Under the pieces are notes generated by a model that did no database searches, had not been told where the DNA came from, and saw only the letters and a list, made by a program, of their open reading frames with translations. 64,000 nucleotides of DNA, taken from NCBI RefSeq assembly GCF_001667115.1, contig NZ_LZIJ01000022.1, positions 18,233 through 82,232 on the forward strand, in the 5' to 3' direction. The position numbers were made by a program, and so were the translations under genes. Positions 9,814 to 18,446 of this stretch are shown piece after piece. The stretch's first letter is position 1; each line of letters starts with the position of its first letter. The stretch is from Mycobacterium sp. 852002-51163_SCH5372311 (lineage in GTDB: Bacteria; Actinomycetota; Actinomycetes; Mycobacteriales; Mycobacteriaceae).

Positions 9814-10839
9814 TCAGAGCTTTGCGGCGAGCTTCTGCAGGATGTCGGCGGTGGGTTCGGCGCTGGCATGCCGATATCCGGTGCCCGCCCAGAGGTGGAC
9901 GAAGTCCGGTTTCCCGGCCGTCGCGGCCGCTTTGCGCAGCGGGCTGGTGAGGTAATGGATCGCCGGATACCCCAGTGGCGCCTGCGCTTCGTGGGCGTCG
10001 ATGAAGGTGTTGCGCAGACCGCGCGCCGGCCGGCCGGTGAAGGCTCGGGTCAGCACGGTCTCGCTCCGCTGCGGATCGACGAGGGCAGCCTGATGGGTGG
10101 CCGAGGCGCCGCTCTCGCTGGCACGCAGCAAGACGGTGCCGACCATGGCTGCGGCGGCGCCTGCCCGGATCACCTCGACGACGTCCTCCGGGGTGGCGAT
10201 GCCTCCGGTCGCGACGACGGGGATGTCCACCGCCTGGGTGACGCTGCGCACCAGGTCGGCGATTGGCGTGGCGGCCACCGGTTGGCGCGGCGTGAGAGTG
10301 GCCGAGTGTCCCCCGGCCGTCGACGCCTGCACGGCGAGCAGGTCAACACCGGCGGCGCGGGCTCGGGTCGCCTGGTCTGCGGTGGTGACCGTCTGCATCA
10401 CCAGAGTGCCGGCCTTCTGCAGCGCGCCGATCACATTGCTGGGGGGAATACCGAAGGTGAAGGACACGATCGGCACCGGGTTGTCGAGCAGCAGCGCGAT
10501 CTTGGCATCGAACTGATCGTCGTCCTCGATGGGGTTCGGCGGCAGGGCCAGCCCGAACTGGTCGGCCTCACGCTGAATGATGGCGGCGTAGGTTCGGTAG
10601 CTGTCCGGATCGACGGGCAGCGGGTTGGGCGCGAACACGTTGACCCCGAACGCGACCCCCTCCGCCCGCACCTGTTTGATCTCGTCCGCAACGGCCGCGG
10701 TGGATTTATAGCCGGCGGCGAGCATGCCCAGCCCGCCTGCCCGAGTCGCCGCGCACACCATCGCCGGCGTCGTCGGACCGCCCGACATCGGGGCGGCAAC
10801 GACGGGAAAGGACATTCCGAACTGCTCGAGCATGCTCAC
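9814..10839 (-). CDS. Nitronate monooxygenase family protein (FMN-dependent)
   Basis: TIM-barrel flavoprotein of 341 residues of the 2-nitropropane dioxygenase / nitronate monooxygenase family. The N-terminus FPVVAAPMSGGPTTPAM and the FMN-phosphate loop region VVATGGIATPEDVVEVI are typical. It probably oxidises nitronates or related toxic nitro compounds; related proteins also act as enoyl reductases, so the reaction is not certain. It appears monocistronic. The start is the ATG at 10839 (MSMLEQFGMSF). Confidence 0.85.
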   Translation of the reverse strand: MSMLEQFGMSFPVVAAPMSGGPTTPAMVCAATRAGGLGMLAAGYKSTAAVADEIKQVRAEGVAFGVNVFAPNPLPVDPDSYRTYAAIIQREADQFGLALPPNPIEDDDQFDAKIALLLDNPVPIVSFTFGIPPSNVIGALQKAGTLVMQTVTTADQATRARAAGVDLLAVQASTAGGHSATLTPRQPVAATPIADLVRSVTQAVDIPVVATGGIATPEDVVEVIRAGAAAAMVGTVLLRASESGASATHQAALVDPQRSETVLTRAFTGRPARGLRNTFIDAHEAQAPLGYPAIHYLTSPLRKAAATAGKPDFVHLWAGTGYRHASAEPTADILQKLAAKL

Positions 10840-11208
10840 ACCTGTCAGTTGTGATCCTTGTCATATCGCGCCGGCCGGCGACGCCAATGACTCCAGGTAA
10901 AGCACATCGGTCACAACGTTCGCAACGGCGTCGGTTCGGCTCGACAGGAATGCAGGGCCGCTGCGTATCGAAGAGCGGTCCTTCCGACGCTCCCGTCGGC
11001 CCGCGGCGCGTGGGTTTGGCAAGGTCAGCAGCACACATCTCGGTTTGATATCAGCGGTGACCTCCCGCCCCGAATCCGACAGATCCGGCCTGGTACTGGT
11101 ACGGTTCGCTGCTGTGGCGGCGTCATTTCTCAACCCGGGCATCCGTCACCGAGGGGTGCCCGTTGCACAGCGCGCCGCAAACCACGCGGGCCTGCTGAGG
11201 GAGCTGCG
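10840..11208. other. 369-base gap, nothing assigned
   Basis: I see no supported gene here. A 93-codon minus-strand frame (10861-11142) exists but has no family motif and an Arg/Ser-rich composition typical of chance frames in GC-rich DNA. The gap presumably holds the promoters of the flanking divergent genes. Confidence 0.4.
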
Positions 11209-12036
11209 GTGTCAGACCTGAACCGACGTCGCTTCCTCGGGGCGCTCGCCGCGGCTACCGTCGCCGGCGTCGGAGCGGCGCGTCTGGTGGTCGACCCGCA
11301 ACCGCGAACATTCGCCCAAGCACCCGTGGCGGCCGCGAGTCCGCCGGGGGCGGCCACCGCCGCCCGAGCGGCGCGCGTGTTGCCTCCCCCGCCGTCGACT
11401 GCTCGCATCGGGCTGCCCGGCGGTGGGGCACTGATGAAGCTGCCCGGCGAGGGTGATCTGCTCGCGCTGACCGTCGACGACGGTGTCAACAGCGAGGTAG
11501 TGCGCGCCTATATCCAGTTCGCCAAAGACACCGGTGTGCGGCTGACGTTCTTCGTCAACGGCACCTATGACTCCTGGACCGAAAACGTTGCGCTGCTTCG
11601 GCCACTGGTGGATTCGGGGCAGATCCAACTCGGCAACCACACTTGGTCGCATCCGGATTTGACGACGCAGACCAAAACCCAGATAGCTCAGCAGCTGACC
11701 CGGAACGACGATTTCTTGAAGAAGACTTACGGCGTTGGCGCCAAACCATATTGGCGCCCGCCGTACGCCAAGCACAACGCCGCCGTCGACGCCGTGGCCG
11801 CCGACCTCGGCTACACCGTGCCGGTTTTGTGGTCGGGCTCGTTGTCGGATTCGACGTTGATCACTGAGGAATACATCGTGAAGATGGCCAACCAGTATTT
11901 CACTCCTCAGGCCATCGTGATCGGACATCTCAATCACCTACCGGTCACACATGTCTATCCGCAGCTCGTCGAGGTCATCCGCGCCCGCAATCTGCGCACT
12001 GTCACCCTCAACGACGTGTTTCTGAAAACTCCTTAG
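11209..12036 (+). CDS. Tat-exported polysaccharide deacetylase (NodB domain)
   Basis: Protein of 275 residues. It begins with a twin-arginine signal, RRRFLG at residues 6-11, followed by an Ala-rich hydrophobic stretch. An Ala/Pro linker leads to a NodB-type deacetylase domain: LTVDDG (motif 1, with V for the usual F), NHTWSHPDL (metal-binding His pair) and YWRPPY (motif 3). It probably removes N- or O-acetyl groups from a cell-envelope polysaccharide outside the membrane. The start is GTG 11209, chosen because it puts the Tat motif near the N-terminus. Confidence 0.88.
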   Translation: MSDLNRRRFLGALAAATVAGVGAARLVVDPQPRTFAQAPVAAASPPGAATAARAARVLPPPPSTARIGLPGGGALMKLPGEGDLLALTVDDGVNSEVVRAYIQFAKDTGVRLTFFVNGTYDSWTENVALLRPLVDSGQIQLGNHTWSHPDLTTQTKTQIAQQLTRNDDFLKKTYGVGAKPYWRPPYAKHNAAVDAVAADLGYTVPVLWSGSLSDSTLITEEYIVKMANQYFTPQAIVIGHLNHLPVTHVYPQLVEVIRARNLRTVTLNDVFLKTP

Positions 12037-12158
12037 CGGCAACGGGTTCGATGAGTCTGCCCGGCGGCCGCGCTGGCAAGCTCTTGATCTGGCGAAATCT
12101 GGCATGTCGTGGCGTCGCGCGCTTGCACACACCCGTGTCAGAGGGTCGTCGACTTGCA

Positions 12159-12202
12159 ATTTGATGTCTATTGCCAGGGACGTCAAATCGTGATTTGATG
12201 TA
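12159..12202. promoter_or_regulatory. TTTGATGT-type operator cluster
   Basis: ATTTGATGTC, GACGTCAAAT and ATTTGATGTA follow one another just ahead of the TetR gene; the first two form an inverted repeat with one mismatch. This is a plausible autoregulatory operator. It overlaps the TTG at 12171, which is one reason to prefer a later start codon for the gene. Confidence 0.5.
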
Positions 12203-12209
12203 CCTCACC

Positions 12210-12827
12210 ATGGACACGAAAAAGCGCAACTACGAGATGCGGGCCCGTCAAGAGGCGGCAGCCGCGACTCGCAGCGCGATCGTGGAGGCGGCCGTCGATT
12301 CCGTCATGGCGGAGCGGTCGCTGGCAGTCACCCTGGGCACAGTCGCCGACCGCGCCGGCGTCACCGTCAAGACCGTGCTGAGGCACTTCGGCAGTCGCGA
12401 AGCGCTCATCGACGAGGCTGCGTCGCGGGCTATGCAGGACGTGCTGCTCGAACGACTGGCCCCGCCCGATGATCCCGAACATGCATTGGCGGTGCTCATC
12501 GCGCACTACGAACGGCGGGGAGAACCGATGCTGGGCATACTGGCCGAAGAGGTTGACGATCCTCGAGCGCGTCAAATTTGCGATGCTGGAAGGACTTTGC
12601 ATCGCACTTGGGTCGAAGAAGTGTTCGGCGTCAACCTGCCGCCCGACCCAGTCGAACGCTCCCGGCTCGTCGACACGTTGGTGGTGGCCACCGATGTGTA
12701 TACCTGGAAGCTGTTGCGACGCGACCGGGGTCTGACCGTCGATGGCGTTCGGGATCGGATGCTGCTTATCGCCCGCGCCGTTCTGGCGGCACCCGTCGGA
12801 TCAGTCGTCGAAGGGGCCGGGCGATGA
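12210..12827 (+). CDS. TetR-family regulator
   Basis: About 205 residues from ATG 12210. In-frame alternatives are ATG 12198 and TTG 12171, but both overlap the operator-like repeats. The N-terminal helix-turn-helix reads VTLGTVADRAGVTVKTVLRH FGS-type. The remainder is a helical ligand domain without a recognisable ligand. The stop overlaps the ATG of the glycosyltransferase (ATGA), so the two form an operon in which the regulator probably controls its own operon. Confidence 0.85.
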   Translation: MDTKKRNYEMRARQEAAAATRSAIVEAAVDSVMAERSLAVTLGTVADRAGVTVKTVLRHFGSREALIDEAASRAMQDVLLERLAPPDDPEHALAVLIAHYERRGEPMLGILAEEVDDPRARQICDAGRTLHRTWVEEVFGVNLPPDPVERSRLVDTLVVATDVYTWKLLRRDRGLTVDGVRDRMLLIARAVLAAPVGSVVEGAGR

Positions 12828-13927
12828 GGGTGCTGTTTGCATTGGTCGACGGAGGCGGAAACATCCCACCTCAGTTGGCCGTCGCCCGCGCACTGCGCGC
12901 CCGTGGCGCCGAGATCCACTTCATCGGTCATCAGGGTATCCGCGACCGAGTCCAGGATGCCGGGTTCTCCTTCGAATCATTCAGGACTGGAAGAGAATTG
13001 AACCCGACCGCGCAGCGGTCATTGCTGAGCTTGACGAGCGACTTCACCAAGACGGCGATGGACCGCCGACTCGGCAGCGACGTGGTGACAGCGGCACAAC
13101 GTAACGGCGCGGACGTGGTCGTCGTCGACGTACTGCTGACGGCAGCCGCCTATGAAGTCGTGGCATCAAGCATCCCGACGGTGGTGCTCGTGCACTTCTT
13201 CTATCGCGGACTGCAAGACCTGGCCGCCGGTCCGGCCGGTTGGCTCCTGCGCCTCCGGGGCACCCCGCCGCTTGGGCTGGAACGCGCTGCGGCGCTGCGC
13301 ATCGTCACTTCCCGTTCCGATCTCGACCCGATGCGCGGCACACCGCCGGTACGTCATGTCGGCGTGGTGTGGCAGGGAACCCCAAGCGCTGCAACGGCAA
13401 TGCCGGTGCCCCGGCTTCTAATCAGTCTGAGCACCTGCGCATTTGCCGGTCAACGACGCATGCTGCAGCACATCCTCGACGCCGTCGAACCGTTGCCGGT
13501 GGAGGCAACCGTCACGGTAGGCCCCGCCATCGACGCATCCGGATTGCGCGTTCCGGCCAACGCGTCACTGCATGCTTGGCTCGATCATGACGAAGTGTTG
13601 GCGACGAGCTCATTGGTCGTGGGCCACGGCGGACACAGCACGACCATGCGAGCGTTGTCTTTCGGTGTGCCACTGGTGGTTATGCCGGCGAATACGCTGA
13701 TCGACCAGAAGCGCGTCGGCGCCGTGCTGGAGAACGTCGGCGCCGGCATCTTGCTACGCAAACATGCAAGCGCGCGCCGGATACGTTCAGCGATAAGCAC
13801 GGTGCTGGCAGACCCCGCCTACCGCGCTGCCGCGGGGCGACTCGGCGAGAGCATCCGGGAACGCGATGGTGCCGAGACGGCAGCCGACGCCATCAGCGAG
13901 TTCGCGGAATCTTATGTCGCGCACTGA
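12824..13927 (+). CDS. GT-B fold glycosyltransferase (UGT/MGT type)
   Basis: About 367 residues from ATG 12824, which overlaps the TetR stop by four bases. The N-terminus (MRVLFALVDGGGNIPPQLAVA) is the acceptor-side Rossmann start. Near the C-terminus GHGGHSTTMRALSFGVPLVV is the nucleotide-sugar motif of family GT1. Such enzymes glycosylate small molecules, including macrolides and glycopeptidolipid-type lipids. Coupling to a TetR regulator suggests an inducible detoxification or glycolipid-tailoring role, which is inference. A longer open frame extends upstream but is the shadow of the TetR gene. Confidence 0.85.
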   Translation: MRVLFALVDGGGNIPPQLAVARALRARGAEIHFIGHQGIRDRVQDAGFSFESFRTGRELNPTAQRSLLSLTSDFTKTAMDRRLGSDVVTAAQRNGADVVVVDVLLTAAAYEVVASSIPTVVLVHFFYRGLQDLAAGPAGWLLRLRGTPPLGLERAAALRIVTSRSDLDPMRGTPPVRHVGVVWQGTPSAATAMPVPRLLISLSTCAFAGQRRMLQHILDAVEPLPVEATVTVGPAIDASGLRVPANASLHAWLDHDEVLATSSLVVGHGGHSTTMRALSFGVPLVVMPANTLIDQKRVGAVLENVGAGILLRKHASARRIRSAISTVLADPAYRAAAGRLGESIRERDGAETAADAISEFAESYVAH

Positions 13928-13928
13928 A

Positions 13929-14375
13929 TTACGCGTCTTCTGCGGACAGCAGCATTATCAGGGTCTCGCGCAGTTTAGCTAGTCGTCGCTCGCCCAGGCT
14001 CTGCTTCCAACGCTTTTCCATCTCCATTGCGCTGGAACGCATTACTCGCAGTGCCTGCCGGCCCCGGGGCGTCAACTCGATGATCCGCGCGCGGGCATCC
14101 GCCGGATCGGCCACCCGATTCACGTAGCCGTGCCGTTCCAGTGCCGCGACCGCCTGAGCAACCGCCTGGCGACTCACACCGAGCCGGTCAGCCAGATCTG
14201 ACGCATGCAGCCCGCCTGCCGTCAGCGGTACCAGTGCGACGGACTGCGCCGGGCGGATCCCGTCGAGCCCGGCCGCGGCGAAAGCCGCTCTCAGATGGGG
14301 GGCACGGGATGCCGCCACCAGTTGCACCAGAGCAGGCACGGTCGGCTCCCAGTGAGCGTCCGGAACACGTGGCAT
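13929..14375 (-). CDS. MarR-family regulator
   Basis: About 148 residues from the ATG at 14375 (MPRVPDAHWEP). The winged helix is clear: ASDLADRLGVSRQAVAQAVA, then the wing around RVADPADARARIIELTPRG. It is divergent from an esterase lipoprotein, with a palindromic site between them, and ends tail-to-tail with the glycosyltransferase one base away. The frame stays open further upstream to 14867 but that part is antisense to the lipoprotein gene and is not needed. Confidence 0.85.
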   Translation of the reverse strand: MPRVPDAHWEPTVPALVQLVAASRAPHLRAAFAAAGLDGIRPAQSVALVPLTAGGLHASDLADRLGVSRQAVAQAVAALERHGYVNRVADPADARARIIELTPRGRQALRVMRSSAMEMEKRWKQSLGERRLAKLRETLIMLLSAEDA

Positions 14376-14403
14376 GGACTCGAGTTTGCCATCCGGCGTC
14401 AGA

Positions 14404-14422
14404 TTGACAAGATACTTGTCAA
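14404..14422. promoter_or_regulatory. MarR-type operator TTGACAAG-ATA-CTTGTCAA
   Basis: Perfect 8-bp arms with a 3-base centre, 29 bases ahead of both divergent starts. Size, symmetry and place fit a MarR dimer site. The TTGACA within it may also be a -35 box. Confidence 0.65.
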
Positions 14423-14450
14423 AATCGTGCGCGGCTGCCACGATGGGGCC

Positions 14451-15386
14451 ATGCGGTCTGGTCGGGTACTCGCGGTCTGTCTGCTCGGAAGCCTGGTGCT
14501 GTTGGTCGGCGGTTGTCTGGGCGGGGGTCACGCGGTGGGCACACCCGATGCCAAGTCGATCCCGGTCGGCCAGTCCACTCAGACCCTCGAGTCCGGCGGA
14601 GTCAGCCGAACCTTCCACCTGTACCGACCGCAGGGACTCAACGGATCCGCGCCGCTGGTGGTGATGCTGCACGGCGGCTTTGGCAACGGCGCGCAGGCTG
14701 AACGCGCCTACCACTGGGATGCCGAAGCCGACAACGGCCATTTCCTGGTGGCTTATCCCGACGGTCTCAACCGCGCCTGGAACGCCGGGTCGTGCTGTGG
14801 CAATTCTCAGCGCACCGGAGTCGACGATGTCGCATTCATCACCGCCATGGTCTCGGCGATCGAGCAAGAAATGTCGATCGACCCGGCTCGCGTCTATGTC
14901 ACAGGCATGTCCAACGGGGCCATGATGGCACTTCGACTGGGCTGCCAGACCGACGTGTTCGCGGCGATCGCGCCGGTCGCAGGAACGCTACTCACCGACT
15001 GCTCGCACGCTCGGCCGACGTCAGTGCTGCAAATCCACGGCACCGCCGACGACCGAGTGCCCTATGACGGAGGCCCGGGCAAGGCCTTCGCGATCGACGG
15101 CAACCCACGTGTCGACGGCCCGTCGGTGCCGTCGGTCAACGCCACCTGGCGTGCCATCGACGCGTGCGCAGAACCGGCGTCCAACACTTCTGAGCCAGTG
15201 ACGACCGCTACGGCCGGGTGCGCGGACGGGCGGACGGTGGAGTTGATCTCGGTGGCGGGGGCTGGCCATCAGTGGCCCGGCGGTGAGCCCAGTCCGCTGG
15301 TGGAAAGGTTCGGCCTTCCCGGTCCGTCGACGGCGCTCAACGCCACCGCCACCATCTGGCAATTCTTCGCCGAGCACCACCGTTAG
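14451..15386 (+). CDS. Lipoprotein esterase (LpqC / PHB-depolymerase-like)
   Basis: About 311 residues from ATG 14451. The signal peptide ends in a lipobox (LLVGGC), so the mature protein is anchored outside the membrane by a lipidated Cys. An alpha/beta-hydrolase domain follows with oxyanion-side LHGGFGNG, nucleophile GMSNG (Ser near residue 153), an Asp in GTADDRVP and a His in GAGHQWPG. This matches polyhydroxybutyrate depolymerase or feruloyl-esterase-like lipoproteins such as mycobacterial LpqC; the exact orthologue is uncertain, so no symbol is given. It is controlled in all likelihood by the divergent MarR gene. Confidence 0.85.
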   Translation: MRSGRVLAVCLLGSLVLLVGGCLGGGHAVGTPDAKSIPVGQSTQTLESGGVSRTFHLYRPQGLNGSAPLVVMLHGGFGNGAQAERAYHWDAEADNGHFLVAYPDGLNRAWNAGSCCGNSQRTGVDDVAFITAMVSAIEQEMSIDPARVYVTGMSNGAMMALRLGCQTDVFAAIAPVAGTLLTDCSHARPTSVLQIHGTADDRVPYDGGPGKAFAIDGNPRVDGPSVPSVNATWRAIDACAEPASNTSEPVTTATAGCADGRTVELISVAGAGHQWPGGEPSPLVERFGLPGPSTALNATATIWQFFAEHHR

Positions 15387-15391
15387 ACAGC

Positions 15392-15451
15392 GCGAGCAGA
15401 CGCAGAATCGCACGATTGGCGCACGAATCGTGCGGTTCTGCGTCTGCTCGC
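15392..15451. terminator. Long hairpin (GAGCAGACGC family), copy 1
   Basis: Arms of 26 bases (15392-15417 and 15426-15451) pair with a single T-G mismatch around an 8-base loop. It lies between the convergent ends of the esterase and a TetR gene. There is no U-tract, so it would be a hairpin-only, two-way terminator. The same arm sequence recurs at 18382 and 35899. Confidence 0.75.
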
Positions 15452-15467
15452 CAAAGGGGGTGCTCGG

Positions 15468-16070
15468 CTAGGACAGCATTCCGTCGATGAGGCGGCGCAA
15501 CACAAACCTGATCTCCTTGCGGGCACGCTTGGGATCCTCCGCCGTCGCGATGGCCATGGCCGCCTCGTCGAGCGCGCCGATCATCACGGTGGCCAATGGC
15601 CGCACCGGCTGACGTACCAGTTGACCCGCGCGGATTGCCTCGGTGAGTAACTGCTCGGTCATGCCCAGGCTGTAGCGCTGCGCAACGTCGCGGAAGCCGG
15701 CCCAGCCGAGCACGGCGGGCGCATCGAGCAAGACCAGCTGACGCACCTCGGGATCGCCGGACACGTCGAGCCAGGCGTCGACCGCGGCCCGAATTGCGTC
15801 GGCGGGCGTCGTCGCCCCTGAGGAGGCCACCGTGGTCGCCATCCGGGCCATCACGTCCTGCTCCACCGCCTCGACAACTGCACGGAATAGCGTTGCCTTG
15901 TCGGCGAATTGGTGATACATCGCACCCCGGGTCACCCCTGCCTCCTTGGCGATTTCCGGGGTGCCCACCTCCGCATAGCCCCGCTGTCCCCAGAGCTTGC
16001 GGGCAGCGGAGATCAGCGCGTCGCGGGTTGCCGCGGAGCGCTCCTCCTGAGTGCGTCTCTTGATTTCCAT
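15468..16070 (-). CDS. TetR-family regulator
   Basis: Protein of 200 residues. The N-terminal helix-turn-helix reads VGTPEIAKEAGVTRGAMYHQ, followed by FADKATLFRAVVEAVE, all typical. The ligand domain is TetR_C-like and ends in a conserved-looking LRRLIDGML. It is divergent from an alpha/beta hydrolase gene 67 bases away and the gap holds repeated CCTGTT-type sequences that are likely its operator. Confidence 0.9.
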   Translation of the reverse strand: MEIKRRTQEERSAATRDALISAARKLWGQRGYAEVGTPEIAKEAGVTRGAMYHQFADKATLFRAVVEAVEQDVMARMATTVASSGATTPADAIRAAVDAWLDVSGDPEVRQLVLLDAPAVLGWAGFRDVAQRYSLGMTEQLLTEAIRAGQLVRQPVRPLATVMIGALDEAAMAIATAEDPKRARKEIRFVLRRLIDGMLS

Positions 16071-16072
16071 AC

Positions 16073-16114
16073 AACCTGTTGGTAACTTACAGACAGACAG
16101 CCTGTTTGTAACTC
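16073..16114. promoter_or_regulatory. Operator-like repeats between TetR and hydrolase
   Basis: CCTGTTGGTAACT and CCTGTTTGTAACT occur as direct repeats about 26 bases apart, with ACAGACAGACAG between them giving partial inverted symmetry. Their place between divergent genes suggests TetR binding sites. Confidence 0.5.
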
Positions 16115-16137
16115 TATCCCGAAGTAGGAGTCAATCC

Positions 16138-16968
16138 ATGTCGACGATCGACATTAGTGCCGGAACCATCCACTACGAAGCAACCGGACCCGACGACGGC
16201 AGGCCTGTCGTGTTCGTGCACGGCTACATGATGGGCCGTGAACTCTGGCGCCAGGTGAGCCGGCGTCTCGCCGGCCAGGGCCTGCGGTGCATCGCTCCGA
16301 CTTGGCCGCTAGGCGCGCATCCGGAGCCGCTGCGCCCCGGCGCCGACCGGACCATCACCGGCGTCGCGCACATCGTCGCCGACACGCTCGAAGCCTTACA
16401 GCTCGACGACGTGGTGCTGGTCGGCAACGACACCGGCGGGGTCGTCACCCAACTCGTGGCCGTGCATCATCCCGAGCGGATCGGTGCGTTGGTGTTGACG
16501 AGTTGCGATGCGTTCGAGCACTTTCCGCCGCCGATCCTGAAGCCGGTGATCGCTGCGGCCAAGTCGAAGACACTGTTCCGCAGCGCACTGCAGGTCATGC
16601 GAGCCCCCGTCGCGCGCAAGCGTGCGTATGGCGACCTGGCGTACCACGACGTGGAGGAGCTCGCTGCGGCATGGGTGCGTCCGGCGATGTCCGACCCGGC
16701 GATCGCGGAGGATCTGCGCCAATTCTCGCTGTCGATGCGCACCGAGGTCACCACGGGCGTGGCAGCCCGGCTGCCTGAGTTCGACAAGCCGACGCTCATC
16801 GCCTGGTCGGCTGACGACAAGTTCTTCGAGCTCGACGACGGCAAACGACTGGCCGCGACGATTCCCAACGCCCAGCTCGAGGTGATCGCAGGTGCACGAA
16901 CCTTTTCGATGCTGGACCGGCCGGACCAACTCGCCGATCTGCTGTCGACGATCGCTGTGCGGACCTAG
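16138..16968 (+). CDS. Alpha/beta-fold hydrolase with Asp-type nucleophile elbow
   Basis: About 276 residues from ATG 16138. VFVHGYMMG is the oxyanion region. The nucleophile elbow reads GNDTGG, which puts Asp at the nucleophile position as in haloalkane dehalogenases and epoxide hydrolases, not Ser as in esterases. An acidic pair follows in WSADDKF. The position where the final catalytic His is normally found reads ARTFSMLD, with no His, so catalysis may differ or the protein may be degenerate. It is probably under the divergent TetR gene. Substrate unknown. Confidence 0.82.
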   Translation: MSTIDISAGTIHYEATGPDDGRPVVFVHGYMMGRELWRQVSRRLAGQGLRCIAPTWPLGAHPEPLRPGADRTITGVAHIVADTLEALQLDDVVLVGNDTGGVVTQLVAVHHPERIGALVLTSCDAFEHFPPPILKPVIAAAKSKTLFRSALQVMRAPVARKRAYGDLAYHDVEELAAAWVRPAMSDPAIAEDLRQFSLSMRTEVTTGVAARLPEFDKPTLIAWSADDKFFELDDGKRLAATIPNAQLEVIAGARTFSMLDRPDQLADLLSTIAVRT

Positions 16969-17053
16969 CCCGCTCGACTCGACGGCATGGCGCTAGCCAT
17001 TTATTTGGCTTTTACCGCCCCGAAAGTGGACGCAGCGAACTAGGCTCCCCGTT

Positions 17054-17434
17054 GTGACGACCCCGTCAAACCCCTGGGGCGACCAACGAAGGCGGCTTTC
17101 GCGGCAGTTGCAGATGCGAGGCCCGGTCCTTGGCCGTAGACAGGCGAGGCGGTTGAGCAGGTGTTTCGCGACCGTCGGTGTCAAGACCTCGCCGGAACGA
17201 CTGCAGGAGCTGCTTGCCGGCGTGCCCGTCACAGACGACGAAATGACCGATGTCAATTTCGCTTTGATCGTGACGCGTATCAACCACGAACAGCGCTGCG
17301 CGAGGTTCCAGCGCCTCCGCCGCCGCGGCGCTCGCTCACTGGTGTTCGCGGGCTTGGTCCTGGTGGTGTTGAACTTCCTGGTCTGCGTTGCCTACTTGTT
17401 GTTCAGCCTGAGTCAGCAGGGCACGCTGCTCTAA
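17054..17434 (+). CDS. Small membrane protein of unknown function
   Basis: Protein of 126 residues from GTG 17054. The first 90 residues are basic and Arg-rich. One strongly hydrophobic segment near the C-terminus (about 95-118, SLVFAGLVLVVLNFLVCVAY) should span the membrane, with the N-terminal part in the cytoplasm by the positive-inside rule. I do not recognise a family. It stands alone between a hydrolase and an SDR gene. The similar small basic, single-span proteins common in mycobacteria support it being real, but no function can be given. Confidence 0.6.
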   Translation: MTTPSNPWGDQRRRLSRQLQMRGPVLGRRQARRLSRCFATVGVKTSPERLQELLAGVPVTDDEMTDVNFALIVTRINHEQRCARFQRLRRRGARSLVFAGLVLVVLNFLVCVAYLLFSLSQQGTLL

Positions 17435-17449
17435 AGCCCGTTCTCGTGC

Positions 17450-17565
17450 GCTGCGTGTGAAGCGTCGGTTTTGATTGTGAAGGCTGGGCGGAAACCTGGG
17501 CCGGAATCCCGCCCTGCTTTCACCCGCAAAGCCCACGATTCACACGGAAGCCCGAAAGCCTGGCC
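17450..17565. repeat. Composite hairpin/inverted-unit element, copy 2 (short)
   Basis: A reduced version of the element at 3081: left units with GTGAAGCGTCGGTTTTGATT and GTGAA, a central GGGCGG ... CCGCCC hairpin, then TTCACCCGCAAAGCC and TTCACACGGAAGCC on the right. It fills most of the gap between the small membrane protein and the SDR gene. Confidence 0.75.
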
Positions 17566-17605
17566 GACCGATCGTCGCTGATGGTCGGCGGATAGCGTTT
17601 CGACC

Positions 17606-18376
17606 ATGTCAGATGTGGTGCAACCACTGCGCGGCCGACGAGTCCTGGTGACCGGCGCTGCGACCGGCATCGGCGCGGCCGCCGTGCAAGTTCTCGACGC
17701 AGCGGGGGCTGAGGTCGCAGCGACGTACCACCAGACTCCACCACCGGATGATCTCGCGGCAACCTGGTTGCAGTGCGACGTCCGCGACGCCGACGCGGTC
17801 TCGGCGATGGTGCGCCAAGCGACCGAGAAGCTCGGCGGCCTCGACGTCTTGGTGAACGCCGCCGGACTGTGGCAAGCCGGGGTACCCGGATACATCAGCC
17901 CGGACGACATCTCGTTCCTGTTGGATACGAACGTCAAGGCGACGATCCTCACCAACCAGGCCGCATATGCGGTGATGAAAGACCAAGAGCCTAAAGGAGG
18001 CCGGATCATCAACTTCGGCTCCTCGGAAGCCGTTGTGGGCAGCCCGATCTCGGCTGTCTACGCCGCGACCAAGGGCGCGGTGCAGGCATGGACACGATCC
18101 GCGGCCCGGGTTTGGGCCGCCGACAACATCACCGTCAACGCGCTGGCGCCCGCGGTGCAGACCGCCGGCGCCGACCGATTGCGGGAGTTCCTCGGTCCGG
18201 AGGCCAGCACGATGATCGACCAGCAGATCAAGTCGATGATTCCGCTGGGTGGGGCTCTGGGAGACCCTGTCCGCGACGTCGGCCCAATGCTGGTTTTCCT
18301 GGCCGGACCGGGTTCGGGTTTTATCACCGGGCAACTGCTGGCAGTGGACGGCGGGTTGATGATGGTGGGCGCCTAG
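17606..18376 (+). CDS. Short-chain dehydrogenase/reductase (SDR)
   Basis: Classical SDR of 256 residues. The cofactor motif TGAATGIGAA is near residues 15-24, NAAG follows near 90, the catalytic Ser is in NFGSSEAV and the catalytic Tyr and Lys are in YAATK. The C-terminus (FITGQLLAVDGGLMM) is typical. Cofactor NAD or NADP cannot be told with confidence. The start is ATG 17606. It ends convergent with a PadR gene, separated by a long hairpin. Confidence 0.9.
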   Translation: MSDVVQPLRGRRVLVTGAATGIGAAAVQVLDAAGAEVAATYHQTPPPDDLAATWLQCDVRDADAVSAMVRQATEKLGGLDVLVNAAGLWQAGVPGYISPDDISFLLDTNVKATILTNQAAYAVMKDQEPKGGRIINFGSSEAVVGSPISAVYAATKGAVQAWTRSAARVWAADNITVNALAPAVQTAGADRLREFLGPEASTMIDQQIKSMIPLGGALGDPVRDVGPMLVFLAGPGSGFITGQLLAVDGGLMMVGA

Positions 18377-18381
18377 ATAGC

Positions 18382-18439
18382 ACGAGCAGACGCACAATCG
18401 CACGAATCAATGGTGATTCGTGCGACTGTACGTCTGCTC
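18382..18439. terminator. Long hairpin (GAGCAGACGC family), copy 2
   Basis: Arms of 27 bases (18382-18408 and 18413-18439) with two mismatches around a 4-base loop, between the convergent ends of the SDR and PadR genes. Same family as the hairpins at 15392 and 35899. No U-tract. Confidence 0.75.
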
Positions 18440-18446
18440 GCCAACC

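Noticed and set aside
10861..11142. 93-codon minus-strand frame
   Set aside because: No start-site support, no motif and a composition typical of chance frames.
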